64,000 nt of DNA from Rhynchopus euleeides (lineage: Eukaryota; Euglenozoa; Diplonemea; Diplonemida; Diplonemidae). The translations under genes and the position numbers were made by a program. Below are positions 38,755-49,755 of this stretch, in pieces. The first letter of the stretch is position 1, and each line of letters opens with the position of its first letter. The notes beneath the pieces are model-generated. The model did not search any database, had not been told where the DNA came from, and saw only the letters and a program-made list of their open reading frames with translations. The stretch lies in NCBI GenBank assembly GCA_963210315.1, contig OY723286.1, positions 310,001-374,000 of the forward strand, written 5' to 3'.

Positions 38755-40960
38755 CGTTGGTGTGTCTTGGGTTGTGGGTGTGGTGTGGGAAACTGTGTGT
38801 GGATGGGTGTTCATTGTTTGATGACGCCAGGTGCAGGCCGGGCGTTATAGTGCGTCCCGGAAGCGGGGACGGCACACCCTCACAGTCTACCTCCTGTGAC
38901 AGACACCACGCAGCCAGGCAGTCAGAGGTCTCGCTTTCTGTTTTTCAGATGCACGACTCACACGCACACGGCGTCACGCTGCTTGGTGTTGTCATCATAT
39001 GCCTGCTGTGCCACGACACCTCGCTCACTGCTGTGGCCATGCCTTGGCAATGGCATCCCTGACTGCACACGGTGTAGGGCAGTCAGGTCTCGCTTCTGTT
39101 CTATTGTTGCACGACTCACACGCACATGGCGTCACGCTGCTGGTGGTATAACGTCATCATGTGCCTTGCAGTGTTGTGTGCCCAACTGCTGAACTGCCGA
39201 TAACACAGAGTGATACAGTCAGGTTCCTTCTGTCTTTAAGTTAAAGTGGAAGTCACAAGCCGTGTTGGCTTCAGGGAATGGACCAATGTTGCTTTAACTG
39301 GTGTCATCATGTGCTGTGCATCCCAGCATCCTCCCTGCGTAGGTGTGCGTGCCGGCCAACGGTTCCTCTGGCACCCGAGTCCGGCAGGGTTGCCTGTCAC
39401 GTGAGCTGGAGAGGGAGGCGGGGGAGCGGCAGGAGAAGGGGCACAGGGAGGCGGCCCTGCCGGACAAGAGGGAGCCTCAAACAATGTGTCTCAGGGGTGT
39501 CCCCATCCACATGGCGCAATGTCTCCGAGTGACGGGCGCAAGAGGGGTGTACTGTTGTCGGGCATCGCTGGTGGGATGGGTGGGGTGGGCACACATGCCC
39601 AGTGCTACTTTATGCCGCTGTCCTCCATGCTTGCATCAGCCTATTCGCCCCTACACAGACCCCATTCTGCCACGAGTCGAGGTAAGTGGCCAGGAGGGTA
39701 TGTACCCCAACACAGTACGAATAGGACTGAAGGAACACACGCGTCCAGGGGAAAACTAACGAATGAAACTGTGCGTGGGTTCTGAGGAGAGAGAGAGGTG
39801 CGGCTGTCAGGCCAACAACACCACCGCTTGGCTCCATGGCCACCCTCCTTCCCAGCAACCCAGGCCAACAAAGCAAATAATAAATACAAGCCCTTCGTCA
39901 GGCAGAGGGTTGGGCACGGGTGTCTCCCGTCTACCGGAAGACCGCAACCAAGCCCCGCCAGACTGACAGGCAGGCATACGCACAATATAACAGTCGAACT
40001 GAGAGTGGCGGGCTGATGCCCCCACAGAAACAACCGGTGGCTACAACATTCTGCAGTGTGTCACGAACATGCCTACTGAAAGGCACACATGCCGTGCAAA
40101 CGGGTGTCCAAGAAGCTGCCCTTCACAGCAAGGCCGATCGAGAATCTTACCAGATGTGCTGTCCGCATTGTTGGTTGTGTGACCATCCAGAAGCGGCTCT
40201 CGGCATCTCTCCGGTACTCAACGTATCAGCAGCTGAAGAGAGCGGCTCAACAACCAGAACGTCCCCGCACACACACTGAGTGTCGTGCGCCACGACGGGA
40301 AATAATAGTTGGGAACAGAGTGGAAAAAGGCAACCCAGATGTTGGGGATGAAAAGAGAATAAGAAAGGGCTGCGCCCTCTCTGCTTTGATAGTGCCGCAT
40401 CATATCTGTTGGCGGGGGGGAGTTGAGGGTTGTGCTGCAGCAGTCCAGGGCCCAAATCCCGGACGCAGTTTGATTGAATTAAGTTTGCACACACAGACAC
40501 ACACCTGTGTTGGGATCGAAGAGTCCTTCTTCGGGTGGGACCGTTGTTCTCCGTCTTCGCTTGTGTGATCCACCGAGATACAGGGGTGCTGTGCATGAGG
40601 TGGGCGCTGCACAGGGGGGTGGGCGTGGCGTGAAGAGTACAGAGAGGTTAGAAAGCAAAGCAATCCGTCCCATTGCAAAAGCCGCAAGTTAAACAAAACA
40701 CACCACGGAGTACACTGCAGGGCATGCACCGTGTTGCACGGGCCCCTGCAGCTCATGCGAGGTGGTTCATTCTGTGATTCAAGTGAACCGGCGTGCAGTC
40801 CAGCGATACATGTGGGGTACAGTGCTGAATATCACATGACACAGTGCCCGGTGAAACAGCATGCAACATGCTTGTTCGAGGTACACATGGGTCTGTGTGG
40901 CACCGAAGCGCACGACCGATGGCTCTGCAATGCCCTGGCATCTATTGCAGGTTGATGTAT

Positions 40961-42805
40961 TTAGCACAGCAGCTGCATGCCGTCAACGTACACCGGTGCC
41001 TTGTTCCCGACGTACATCTCGACACGCACAATGTCGTTGTACCCGCTGGGCAGGCTGGCACCACCAACACGGCTCCCGTCCACGGTGATGCTGAACTGGC
41101 GGGACGCGACGTACATCTCGACACGCACAATGTCGTTGTACCCGCTGGGCAGGCTGGCACCACCAACACGGCTCCCGTCCACGGTGATGCTGAACTGGCG
41201 GGACGACCAGTCGAAGGCAGCCACGATGTTCTGGAAGGTGGCCCGGCGCACGACGCTCGACCCGCCGTTCCACGATCCCCACGACCGCCCCTCGTACGTG
41301 TTGAAGTAGGTGTTGCCGCGAATGGCGTGCAGCATGTTGACGATGGCACCGCTGGACGAGATGAGGCGGAAGCGCACCTGCGCGTTCGAGTCCTCCACAC
41401 GGGTGTACACGCTGAACCGGGCAGGCTGCATCGACCCGACAGGGATTGTGACGGTGCGGTGCGAGAACCGGATCATCAGAGCGCCCTTGCCCCACCGCTT
41501 GTTGTGCTCCGTGTAGGCCACGTGCTGCCCCAGACCGATCAAGTCCTCCAGCTCGTTGAACCCGAAGGTCTTGCTCTCACGGCAGGCACCGCCACCCGTC
41601 GGGGGCGACGGGCGGGTGGGCGGGGTGGGGGTCCTCCAAGTGGGGGGCGACGGCGGGGTCGGCGGCTGGGGGGTGCGCATCGGGGGGGACGGGGGCGAGG
41701 GGCCGCCGCCACCGCCACCGCCACCGCCCGCCACACGCACCCGCACCGAGCACGTCGCTGCCGACCCGTCCGACCCTGTGAAGGTTGCGCTCAGGGTGAA
41801 GGTCTGCCCCGCCATGGCACGCGTCGGGGTGAAGTGCATCTCAGCATACCCCGTGTAGCGGAGTGTCGTCCCGTCGCGTGTCACAAACCGCACCCCCGAG
41901 CTGGCAGTCGTCTGCCCGTACGACACACGCATCGAGCGCGCAGGGTCGTACACCGCGTTGAAGTCGACCTCAAAGCGGCGCGACGGCTGCAGGACGTGCG
42001 TAATCTGCGTGTCCACCGACGGAAGGCACTTCGGCTGGCGGAAGGTGGTGGAACAGTCGTTGTACATGAACTGGATGGTGGCCACGTCCACCGGGCTCAG
42101 CCCCTTGCGCTGCCCGATGGGTGCCGGTGCCGTGATGACCGGGCGGCGGCCGATGGCGAACCCGTACGCCCCGTAGTGCATGATGGACCCGTAGTCGTAC
42201 TTCCCCATGTCACGCCCGGTCCGGCTGTTCTTGTTGAAGTTGAACTCCATCCCGCGGTGCACCTGCGACAGGTCGACGCGCACGAAGCTGTCGCGGTCCT
42301 TGCGCGACTGTTCGTGGCTAAGTCCGAGGCTGTGGCCTATCTCATGAATTGTTGCCCCGACACCGCACCCACGCGCAATCGACACCGAGTTGACCCCGTT
42401 CCCGCGACGCCCGATCGGGGAGCTGCACCCGCCCCCCTGGGTGAAGCGGATGTACGGGCGTGGGCACGACCCCTCCGACCTGCACTTGTTGAACCGGATG
42501 CACGTCTTCGACTCCCAGTCCCGCACCGCCGCAGACACCCGGTTGTCGTTGCTGCTGATCGGGGACGCGATGTAGTAGTTCACAGGCCGCCCCACAGGGA
42601 ACAGCTGTGTCATCCTGGTCAGCGGGGTCGCCCCGAGACTCTTCCCGTCGCGACCCCGCTCCACCTGCACATCCCCTTCCACAATGTCGTAGTCGTAGTC
42701 CCAGTCGGGCCGCGCCTTGTCACCCTGCCCGCCCTCAGCCCCCACAAGGGCAGCCGCTGCTCCAGCAGCCAGCACAGCACGCCACAGGGGTGCCCGCATC
42801 ACCAT
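40961..42805 (-). CDS. Astacin-family metalloprotease, copy 3, with 33-residue in-frame duplication
   Basis: 614 residues. Near the C-terminus a 33-residue segment (from SRQFSITVDGS to VRVEMYV) occurs twice in tandem, adding a beta-hairpin's worth of sequence to the C-terminal domain. The catalytic domain is unchanged. The frame is kept, so the protein may still be made; folding of the C-terminal domain is uncertain. Confidence 0.92.
   Translation of the reverse strand: MVMRAPLWRAVLAAGAAAALVGAEGGQGDKARPDWDYDYDIVEGDVQVERGRDGKSLGATPLTRMTQLFPVGRPVNYYIASPISSNDNRVSAAVRDWESKTCIRFNKCRSEGSCPRPYIRFTQGGGCSSPIGRRGNGVNSVSIARGCGVGATIHEIGHSLGLSHEQSRKDRDSFVRVDLSQVHRGMEFNFNKNSRTGRDMGKYDYGSIMHYGAYGFAIGRRPVITAPAPIGQRKGLSPVDVATIQFMYNDCSTTFRQPKCLPSVDTQITHVLQPSRRFEVDFNAVYDPARSMRVSYGQTTASSGVRFVTRDGTTLRYTGYAEMHFTPTRAMAGQTFTLSATFTGSDGSAATCSVRVRVAGGGGGGGGGPSPPSPPMRTPQPPTPPSPPTWRTPTPPTRPSPPTGGGACRESKTFGFNELEDLIGLGQHVAYTEHNKRWGKGALMIRFSHRTVTIPVGSMQPARFSVYTRVEDSNAQVRFRLISSSGAIVNMLHAIRGNTYFNTYEGRSWGSWNGGSSVVRRATFQNIVAAFDWSSRQFSITVDGSRVGGASLPSGYNDIVRVEMYVASRQFSITVDGSRVGGASLPSGYNDIVRVEMYVGNKAPVYVDGMQLLC
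41008..41205. repeat. 99-bp direct tandem duplication inside astacin copy 3
   Basis: 41008-41106 and 41107-41205 are identical copies; all other units have one copy. Confidence 0.95.
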
Positions 42806-43584
42806 GGTGCTGATGTGTTGTGGTGTGAAGAACAGAGAAGAAGAAACTAACCTGTGAGGTTGGTGCCGTGACACATCATTCATCCCCCACCCACATGATG
42901 TGGGAAGCGCGTTTAGTGGTTCCCGCTGAGGGGGAAGATTGAAACTTGCAAGATTCTGTGTCGCTGACTCTTGCGAGGGAATTGACCATGCAGTTAGCGT
43001 GAGTGTGTGTGCGGGTGTTCCAAGGCACGGGGTATCGATCACATTCATACGCATGATCACAAGGGTGGGGATGCTGTGGGCGGGGTCGAATGAGGTTCAC
43101 TGTCGCTGTCGCCGATGGTTGCAGCAGATCCTGCGGGTCGGACCATGAGTCCGATGCAAAGAATACGCACTCACACCACACAGCGTCCGGCTGGCTGGCC
43201 TGGCCATCCGGAGGGCAAATACGAACAGCAGCAGCAGGCTGGTGCTATTGCAGATGCCGAAGAGAGGAGAAGAGAAGAACACACAGCGTCCGGCTGGCAG
43301 GTGCCTTGATTGGCAAGCGCCTGCAGATGCCGAAAAGAAAGAAAGAAGAGAAGAAGGACAAGGAAGGGGAACAAACCCTGCACGTGCGTCATGAACAGGG
43401 GCAGGTGGTTCATGACAGCGTGCACCCGAGCTAGAGACACCCACACGCTGTGGTGGGTGTTGGACAAAACATCACAAGAAAGTTAGTTGGGCACACCACG
43501 TCGAGCCGTGGCGTGTTTCTGTGGAACAGGCTGGCAGGATACACAGGCAGCCTGCCCACGAGAGGCACAGACTAACAGACAGCA

Positions 43585-44304
43585 TCACTTGCTGAGCACC
43601 GACACAACGTCCTTGGCGGTGGCAGTCGCAGACCCGGGGTTCTGCCCCGTCACCAGACGCTCGTCCACGATGGACAGCTCTCCCCAGTCCTTGACGGCGA
43701 CAAACTTCGCCCCGCGCTCCTTCAGTGTCGTCTCCAGCATGAAGGGCATCACCTCCGACTTCTCCACAGCGTCCTCCTCGGTGTTGGTGAACCCGCTCAC
43801 ACGCTTCCCGGCAACCAGGTACTCCCCGGACGACAGCTTCACGTTGACGAGCGCAGCAGGGCCGTGGCACACGGCGGCCACAACACCTCCCTTCTCGTAG
43901 ATCGCAGTTGCCGCCTTGTTCTGCGCCTCACAGTCGGGGAAGTCCCACATCACCCCGTGCCCGCCCGCGTAGAAAATGGCGTCGTACTGTGCGGCAGGCT
44001 TCGCCATCTCTGCGAGCGACACGGTGGCCAGGGACTTCCCCTCCTTCATGTGCTGCTCCTTGAACTTCTGCGACTCCGCGTCCCCTGCGAAGGCCTCGAG
44101 GCTCGACACGTCGCACCCCGCATCCCCACCCTTCGGGCTGACAAACACCACGTCGTACCCAGCAGCCTTGAACACGGCGTAGGGGTGCGCCACCTCCGGC
44201 AGGTACCACCCGGTCGCCGTCGGCACCACTCCCTCCTTCTTCTGCGCCGCCGTGGCCGGCATCTCCGTGTGCTGCGACACCACAAGCAGGACAGACTTCC
44301 CCAT
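43585..44304 (-). CDS. DJ-1/PfpI-family protein, copy 5 (array type)
   Basis: Same 239-residue product as copy 4; no difference seen in the protein. Confidence 0.92.
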   Translation of the reverse strand: MGKSVLLVVSQHTEMPATAAQKKEGVVPTATGWYLPEVAHPYAVFKAAGYDVVFVSPKGGDAGCDVSSLEAFAGDAESQKFKEQHMKEGKSLATVSLAEMAKPAAQYDAIFYAGGHGVMWDFPDCEAQNKAATAIYEKGGVVAAVCHGPAALVNVKLSSGEYLVAGKRVSGFTNTEEDAVEKSEVMPFMLETTLKERGAKFVAVKDWGELSIVDERLVTGQNPGSATATAKDVVSVLSK

Positions 44305-46510
44305 CGTTGGTGTGTCTTGGGTTGTGGGTGTGGTGTGGGAAACTGTGTGTGGATGGGTGTTCATTGTTTGATGACGCCAGGTGCAGGCCGGGCGTTATAG
44401 TGCGTCCCGGAAGCGGGGACGGCACACCCTCACAGTCTACCTCCTGTGACAGACACCACGCAGCCAGGCAGTCAGAGGTCTCGCTTTCTGTTTTTCAGAT
44501 GCACGACTCACACGCACACGGCGTCACGCTGCTTGGTGTTGTCATCATATGCCTGCTGTGCCACGACACCTCGCTCACTGCTGTGGCCATGCCTTGGCAA
44601 TGGCATCCCTGACTGCACACGGTGTAGGGCAGTCAGGTCTCGCTTCTGTTCTATTGTTGCACGACTCACACGCACATGGCGTCACGCTGCTGGTGGTATA
44701 ACGTCATCATGTGCCTTGCAGTGTTGTGTGCCCAACTGCTGAACTGCCGATAACACAGAGTGATACAGTCAGGTTCCTTCTGTCTTTAAGTTAAAGTGGA
44801 AGTCACAAGCCGTGTTGGCTTCAGGGAATGGACCAATGTTGCTTTAACTGGTGTCATCATGTGCTGTGCATCCCAGCATCCTCCCTGCGTAGGTGTGCGT
44901 GCCGGCCAACGGTTCCTCTGGCACCCGAGTCCGGCAGGGTTGCCTGTCACGTGAGCTGGAGAGGGAGGCGGGGGAGCGGCAGGAGAAGGGGCACAGGGAG
45001 GCGGCCCTGCCGGACAAGAGGGAGCCTCAAACAATGTGTCTCAGGGGTGTCCCCATCCACATGGCGCAATGTCTCCGAGTGACGGGCGCAAGAGGGGTGT
45101 ACTGTTGTCGGGCATCGCTGGTGGGATGGGTGGGGTGGGCACACATGCCCAGTGCTACTTTATGCCGCTGTCCTCCATGCTTGCATCAGCCTATTCGCCC
45201 CTACACAGACCCCATTCTGCCACGAGTCGAGGTAAGTGGCCAGGAGGGTATGTACCCCAACACAGTACGAATAGGACTGAAGGAACACACGCGTCCAGGG
45301 GAAAACTAACGAATGAAACTGTGCGTGGGTTCTGAGGAGAGAGAGAGGTGCGGCTGTCAGGCCAACAACACCACCGCTTGGCTCCATGGCCACCCTCCTT
45401 CCCAGCAACCCAGGCCAACAAAGCAAATAATAAATACAAGCCCTTCGTCAGGCAGAGGGTTGGGCACGGGTGTCTCCCGTCTACCGGAAGACCGCAACCA
45501 AGCCCCGCCAGACTGACAGGCAGGCATACGCACAATATAACAGTCGAACTGAGAGTGGCGGGCTGATGCCCCCACAGAAACAACCGGTGGCTACAACATT
45601 CTGCAGTGTGTCACGAACATGCCTACTGAAAGGCACACATGCCGTGCAAACGGGTGTCCAAGAAGCTGCCCTTCACAGCAAGGCCGATCGAGAATCTTAC
45701 CAGATGTGCTGTCCGCATTGTTGGTTGTGTGACCATCCAGAAGCGGCTCTCGGCATCTCTCCGGTACTCAACGTATCAGCAGCTGAAGAGAGCGGCTCAA
45801 CAACCAGAACGTCCCCGCACACACACTGAGTGTCGTGCGCCACGACGGGAAATAATAGTTGGGAACAGAGTGGAAAAAGGCAACCCAGATGTTGGGGATG
45901 AAAAGAGAATAAGAAAGGGCTGCGCCCTCTCTGCTTTGATAGTGCCGCATCATATCTGTTGGCGGGGGGGAGTTGAGGGTTGTGCTGCAGCAGTCCAGGG
46001 CCCAAATCCCGGACGCAGTTTGATTGAATTAAGTTTGCACACACAGACACACACCTGTGTTGGGATCGAAGAGTCCTTCTTCGGGTGGGACCGTTGTTCT
46101 CCGTCTTCGCTTGTGTGATCCACCGAGATACAGGGGTGCTGTGCATGAGGTGGGCGCTGCACAGGGGGGTGGGCGTGGCGTGAAGAGTACAGAGAGGTTA
46201 GAAAGCAAAGCAATCCGTCCCATTGCAAAAGCCGCAAGTTAAACAAAACACACCACGGAGTACACTGCAGGGCATGCACCGTGTTGCACGGGCCCCTGCA
46301 GCTCATGCGAGGTGGTTCATTCTGTGATTCAAGTGAACCGGCGTGCAGTCCAGCGATACATGTGGGGTACAGTGCTGAATATCACATGACACAGTGCCCG
46401 GTGAAACAGCATGCAACATGCTTGTTCGAGGTACACATGGGTCTGTGTGGCACCGAAGCGCACGACCGATGGCTCTGCAATGCCCTGGCATCTATTGCAG
46501 GTTGATGTAT

Positions 46511-48256
46511 TTAGCACAGCAGCTGCATGCCGTCAACGTACACCGGTGCCTTGTTCCCGACGTACATCTCGACACGCACAATGTCGTTGTACCCGCTGGG
46601 CAGGCTGGCACCACCAACACGGCTCCCGTCCACGGTGATGCTGAACTGGCGGGACGACCAGTCGAAGGCAGCCACGATGTTCTGGAAGGTGGCCCGGCGC
46701 ACGACGCTCGACCCGCCGTTCCACGATCCCCACGACCGCCCCTCGTACGTGTTGAAGTAGGTGTTGCCGCGAATGGCGTGCAGCATGTTGACGATGGCAC
46801 CGCTGGACGAGATGAGGCGGAAGCGCACCTGCGCGTTCGAGTCCTCCACACGGGTGTACACGCTGAACCGGGCAGGCTGCATCGACCCGACAGGGATTGT
46901 GACGGTGCGGTGCGAGAACCGGATCATCAGAGCGCCCTTGCCCCACCGCTTGTTGTGCTCCGTGTAGGCCACGTGCTGCCCCAGACCGATCAAGTCCTCC
47001 AGCTCGTTGAACCCGAAGGTCTTGCTCTCACGGCAGGCACCGCCACCCGTCGGGGGCGACGGGCGGGTGGGCGGGGTGGGGGTCCTCCAAGTGGGGGGCG
47101 ACGGCGGGGTCGGCGGCTGGGGGGTGCGCATCGGGGGGGACGGGGGCGAGGGGCCGCCGCCACCGCCACCGCCACCGCCCGCCACACGCACCCGCACCGA
47201 GCACGTCGCTGCCGACCCGTCCGACCCTGTGAAGGTTGCGCTCAGGGTGAAGGTCTGCCCCGCCATGGCACGCGTCGGGGTGAAGTGCATCTCAGCATAC
47301 CCCGTGTAGCGGAGTGTCGTCCCGTCGCGTGTCACAAACCGCACCCCCGAGCTGGCAGTCGTCTGCCCGTACGACACACGCATCGAGCGCGCAGGGTCGT
47401 ACACCGCGTTGAAGTCGACCTCAAAGCGGCGCGACGGCTGCAGGACGTGCGTAATCTGCGTGTCCACCGACGGAAGGCACTTCGGCTGGCGGAAGGTGGT
47501 GGAACAGTCGTTGTACATGAACTGGATGGTGGCCACGTCCACCGGGCTCAGCCCCTTGCGCTGCCCGATGGGTGCCGGTGCCGTGATGACCGGGCGGCGG
47601 CCGATGGCGAACCCGTACGCCCCGTAGTGCATGATGGACCCGTAGTCGTACTTCCCCATGTCACGCCCGGTCCGGCTGTTCTTGTTGAAGTTGAACTCCA
47701 TCCCGCGGTGCACCTGCGACAGGTCGACGCGCACGAAGCTGTCGCGGTCCTTGCGCGACTGTTCGTGGCTAAGTCCGAGGCTGTGGCCTATCTCATGAAT
47801 TGTTGCCCCGACACCGCACCCACGCGCAATCGACACCGAGTTGACCCCGTTCCCGCGACGCCCGATCGGGGAGCTGCACCCGCCCCCCTGGGTGAAGCGG
47901 ATGTACGGGCGTGGGCACGACCCCTCCGACCTGCACTTGTTGAACCGGATGCACGTCTTCGACTCCCAGTCCCGCACCGCCGCAGACACCCGGTTGTCGT
48001 TGCTGCTGATCGGGGACGCGATGTAGTAGTTCACAGGCCGCCCCACAGGGAACAGCTGTGTCATCCTGGTCAGCGGGGTCGCCCCGAGACTCTTCCCGTC
48101 GCGACCCCGCTCCACCTGCACATCCCCTTCCACAATGTCGTAGTCGTAGTCCCAGTCGGGCCGCGCCTTGTCACCCTGCCCGCCCTCAGCCCCCACAAGG
48201 GCAGCCGCTGCTCCAGCAGCCAGCACAGCACGCCACAGGGGTGCCCGCATCACCAT
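46511..48256 (-). CDS. Astacin-family metalloprotease, copy 4
   Basis: 581 residues, the array consensus form (SIARGCG before the zinc motif). Confidence 0.92.
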   Translation of the reverse strand: MVMRAPLWRAVLAAGAAAALVGAEGGQGDKARPDWDYDYDIVEGDVQVERGRDGKSLGATPLTRMTQLFPVGRPVNYYIASPISSNDNRVSAAVRDWESKTCIRFNKCRSEGSCPRPYIRFTQGGGCSSPIGRRGNGVNSVSIARGCGVGATIHEIGHSLGLSHEQSRKDRDSFVRVDLSQVHRGMEFNFNKNSRTGRDMGKYDYGSIMHYGAYGFAIGRRPVITAPAPIGQRKGLSPVDVATIQFMYNDCSTTFRQPKCLPSVDTQITHVLQPSRRFEVDFNAVYDPARSMRVSYGQTTASSGVRFVTRDGTTLRYTGYAEMHFTPTRAMAGQTFTLSATFTGSDGSAATCSVRVRVAGGGGGGGGGPSPPSPPMRTPQPPTPPSPPTWRTPTPPTRPSPPTGGGACRESKTFGFNELEDLIGLGQHVAYTEHNKRWGKGALMIRFSHRTVTIPVGSMQPARFSVYTRVEDSNAQVRFRLISSSGAIVNMLHAIRGNTYFNTYEGRSWGSWNGGSSVVRRATFQNIVAAFDWSSRQFSITVDGSRVGGASLPSGYNDIVRVEMYVGNKAPVYVDGMQLLC

Positions 48257-49035
48257 GGTGCTGATGTGTTGTGGTGTGAAGAACAGAGAAGAAGAAACTA
48301 ACCTGTGAGGTTGGTGCCGTGACACATCATTCATCCCCCACCCACATGATGTGGGAAGCGCGTTTAGTGGTTCCCGCTGAGGGGGAAGATTGAAACTTGC
48401 AAGATTCTGTGTCGCTGACTCTTGCGAGGGAATTGACCATGCAGTTAGCGTGAGTGTGTGTGCGGGTGTTCCAAGGCACGGGGTATCGATCACATTCATA
48501 CGCATGATCACAAGGGTGGGGATGCTGTGGGCGGGGTCGAATGAGGTTCACTGTCGCTGTCGCCGATGGTTGCAGCAGATCCTGCGGGTCGGACCATGAG
48601 TCCGATGCAAAGAATACGCACTCACACCACACAGCGTCCGGCTGGCTGGCCTGGCCATCCGGAGGGCAAATACGAACAGCAGCAGCAGGCTGGTGCTATT
48701 GCAGATGCCGAAGAGAGGAGAAGAGAAGAACACACAGCGTCCGGCTGGCAGGTGCCTTGATTGGCAAGCGCCTGCAGATGCCGAAAAGAAAGAAAGAAGA
48801 GAAGAAGGACAAGGAAGGGGAACAAACCCTGCACGTGCGTCATGAACAGGGGCAGGTGGTTCATGACAGCGTGCACCCGAGCTAGAGACACCCACACGCT
48901 GTGGTGGGTGTTGGACAAAACATCACAAGAAAGTTAGTTGGGCACACCACGTCGAGCCGTGGCGTGTTTCTGTGGAACAGGCTGGCAGGATACACAGGCA
49001 GCCTGCCCACGAGAGGCACAGACTAACAGACAGCA

Positions 49036-49755
49036 TCACTTGCTGAGCACCGACACAACGTCCTTGGCGGTGGCAGTCGCAGACCCGGGGTTCTGCCCCG
49101 TCACCAGACGCTCGTCCACGATGGACAGCTCTCCCCAGTCCTTGACGGCGACAAACTTCGCCCCGCGCTCCTTCAGTGTCGTCTCCAGCATGAAGGGCAT
49201 CACCTCCGACTTCTCCACAGCGTCCTCCTCGGTGTTGGTGAACCCGCTCACACGCTTCCCGGCAACCAGGTACTCCCCGGACGACAGCTTCACGTTGACG
49301 AGCGCAGCAGGGCCGTGGCACACGGCGGCCACAACACCTCCCTTCTCGTAGATCGCAGTTGCCGCCTTGTTCTGCGCCTCACAGTCGGGGAAGTCCCACA
49401 TCACCCCGTGCCCGCCCGCGTAGAAAATGGCGTCGTACTGTGCGGCAGGCTTCGCCATCTCTGCGAGCGACACGGTGGCCAGGGACTTCCCCTCCTTCAT
49501 GTGCTGCTCCTTGAACTTCTGCGACTCCGCGTCCCCTGCGAAGGCCTCGAGGCTCGACACGTCGCACCCCGCATCCCCACCCTTCGGGCTGACAAACACC
49601 ACGTCGTACCCAGCAGCCTTGAACACGGCGTAGGGGTGCGCCACCTCCGGCAGGTACCACCCGGTCGCCGTCGGCACCACTCCCTCCTTCTTCTGCGCCG
49701 CCGTGGCCGGCATCTCCGTGTGCTGCGACACCACAAGCAGGACAGACTTCCCCAT
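49036..49755 (-). CDS. DJ-1/PfpI-family protein, copy 6 (array type)
   Basis: Same product as copy 4. Confidence 0.92.
   Translation of the reverse strand: MGKSVLLVVSQHTEMPATAAQKKEGVVPTATGWYLPEVAHPYAVFKAAGYDVVFVSPKGGDAGCDVSSLEAFAGDAESQKFKEQHMKEGKSLATVSLAEMAKPAAQYDAIFYAGGHGVMWDFPDCEAQNKAATAIYEKGGVVAAVCHGPAALVNVKLSSGEYLVAGKRVSGFTNTEEDAVEKSEVMPFMLETTLKERGAKFVAVKDWGELSIVDERLVTGQNPGSATATAKDVVSVLSK

Larger units (their letters stand above)
38755..44304. repeat. Tandem array unit 2 (5550 bp, carries a 99-bp insertion)
   Basis: The same content as unit 1: gene-free spacers 38755-40960 and 42806-43584, astacin copy 3 and DJ-1 copy 5. It is exactly 99 bp longer because of the duplication at 41008-41205. 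Confidence 0.95.
44305..49755. repeat. Tandem array unit 3 (5451 bp)
   Basis: Gene-free spacers 44305-46510 and 48257-49035, astacin copy 4 and DJ-1 copy 6; no length change against unit 1. Confidence 0.95.

Noticed and set aside
39343-39759. 138-codon plus frame in the array spacer
   Set aside because: The matching region at 7500-7860 has several frame-breaking indels, so it is not conserved as protein.
40147-40596. 149-codon minus frame in the array spacer
   Set aside because: In the diverged spacer (8206-8760) a short indel shifts the frame after about 134 codons; there is no signal, motif or codon evidence.
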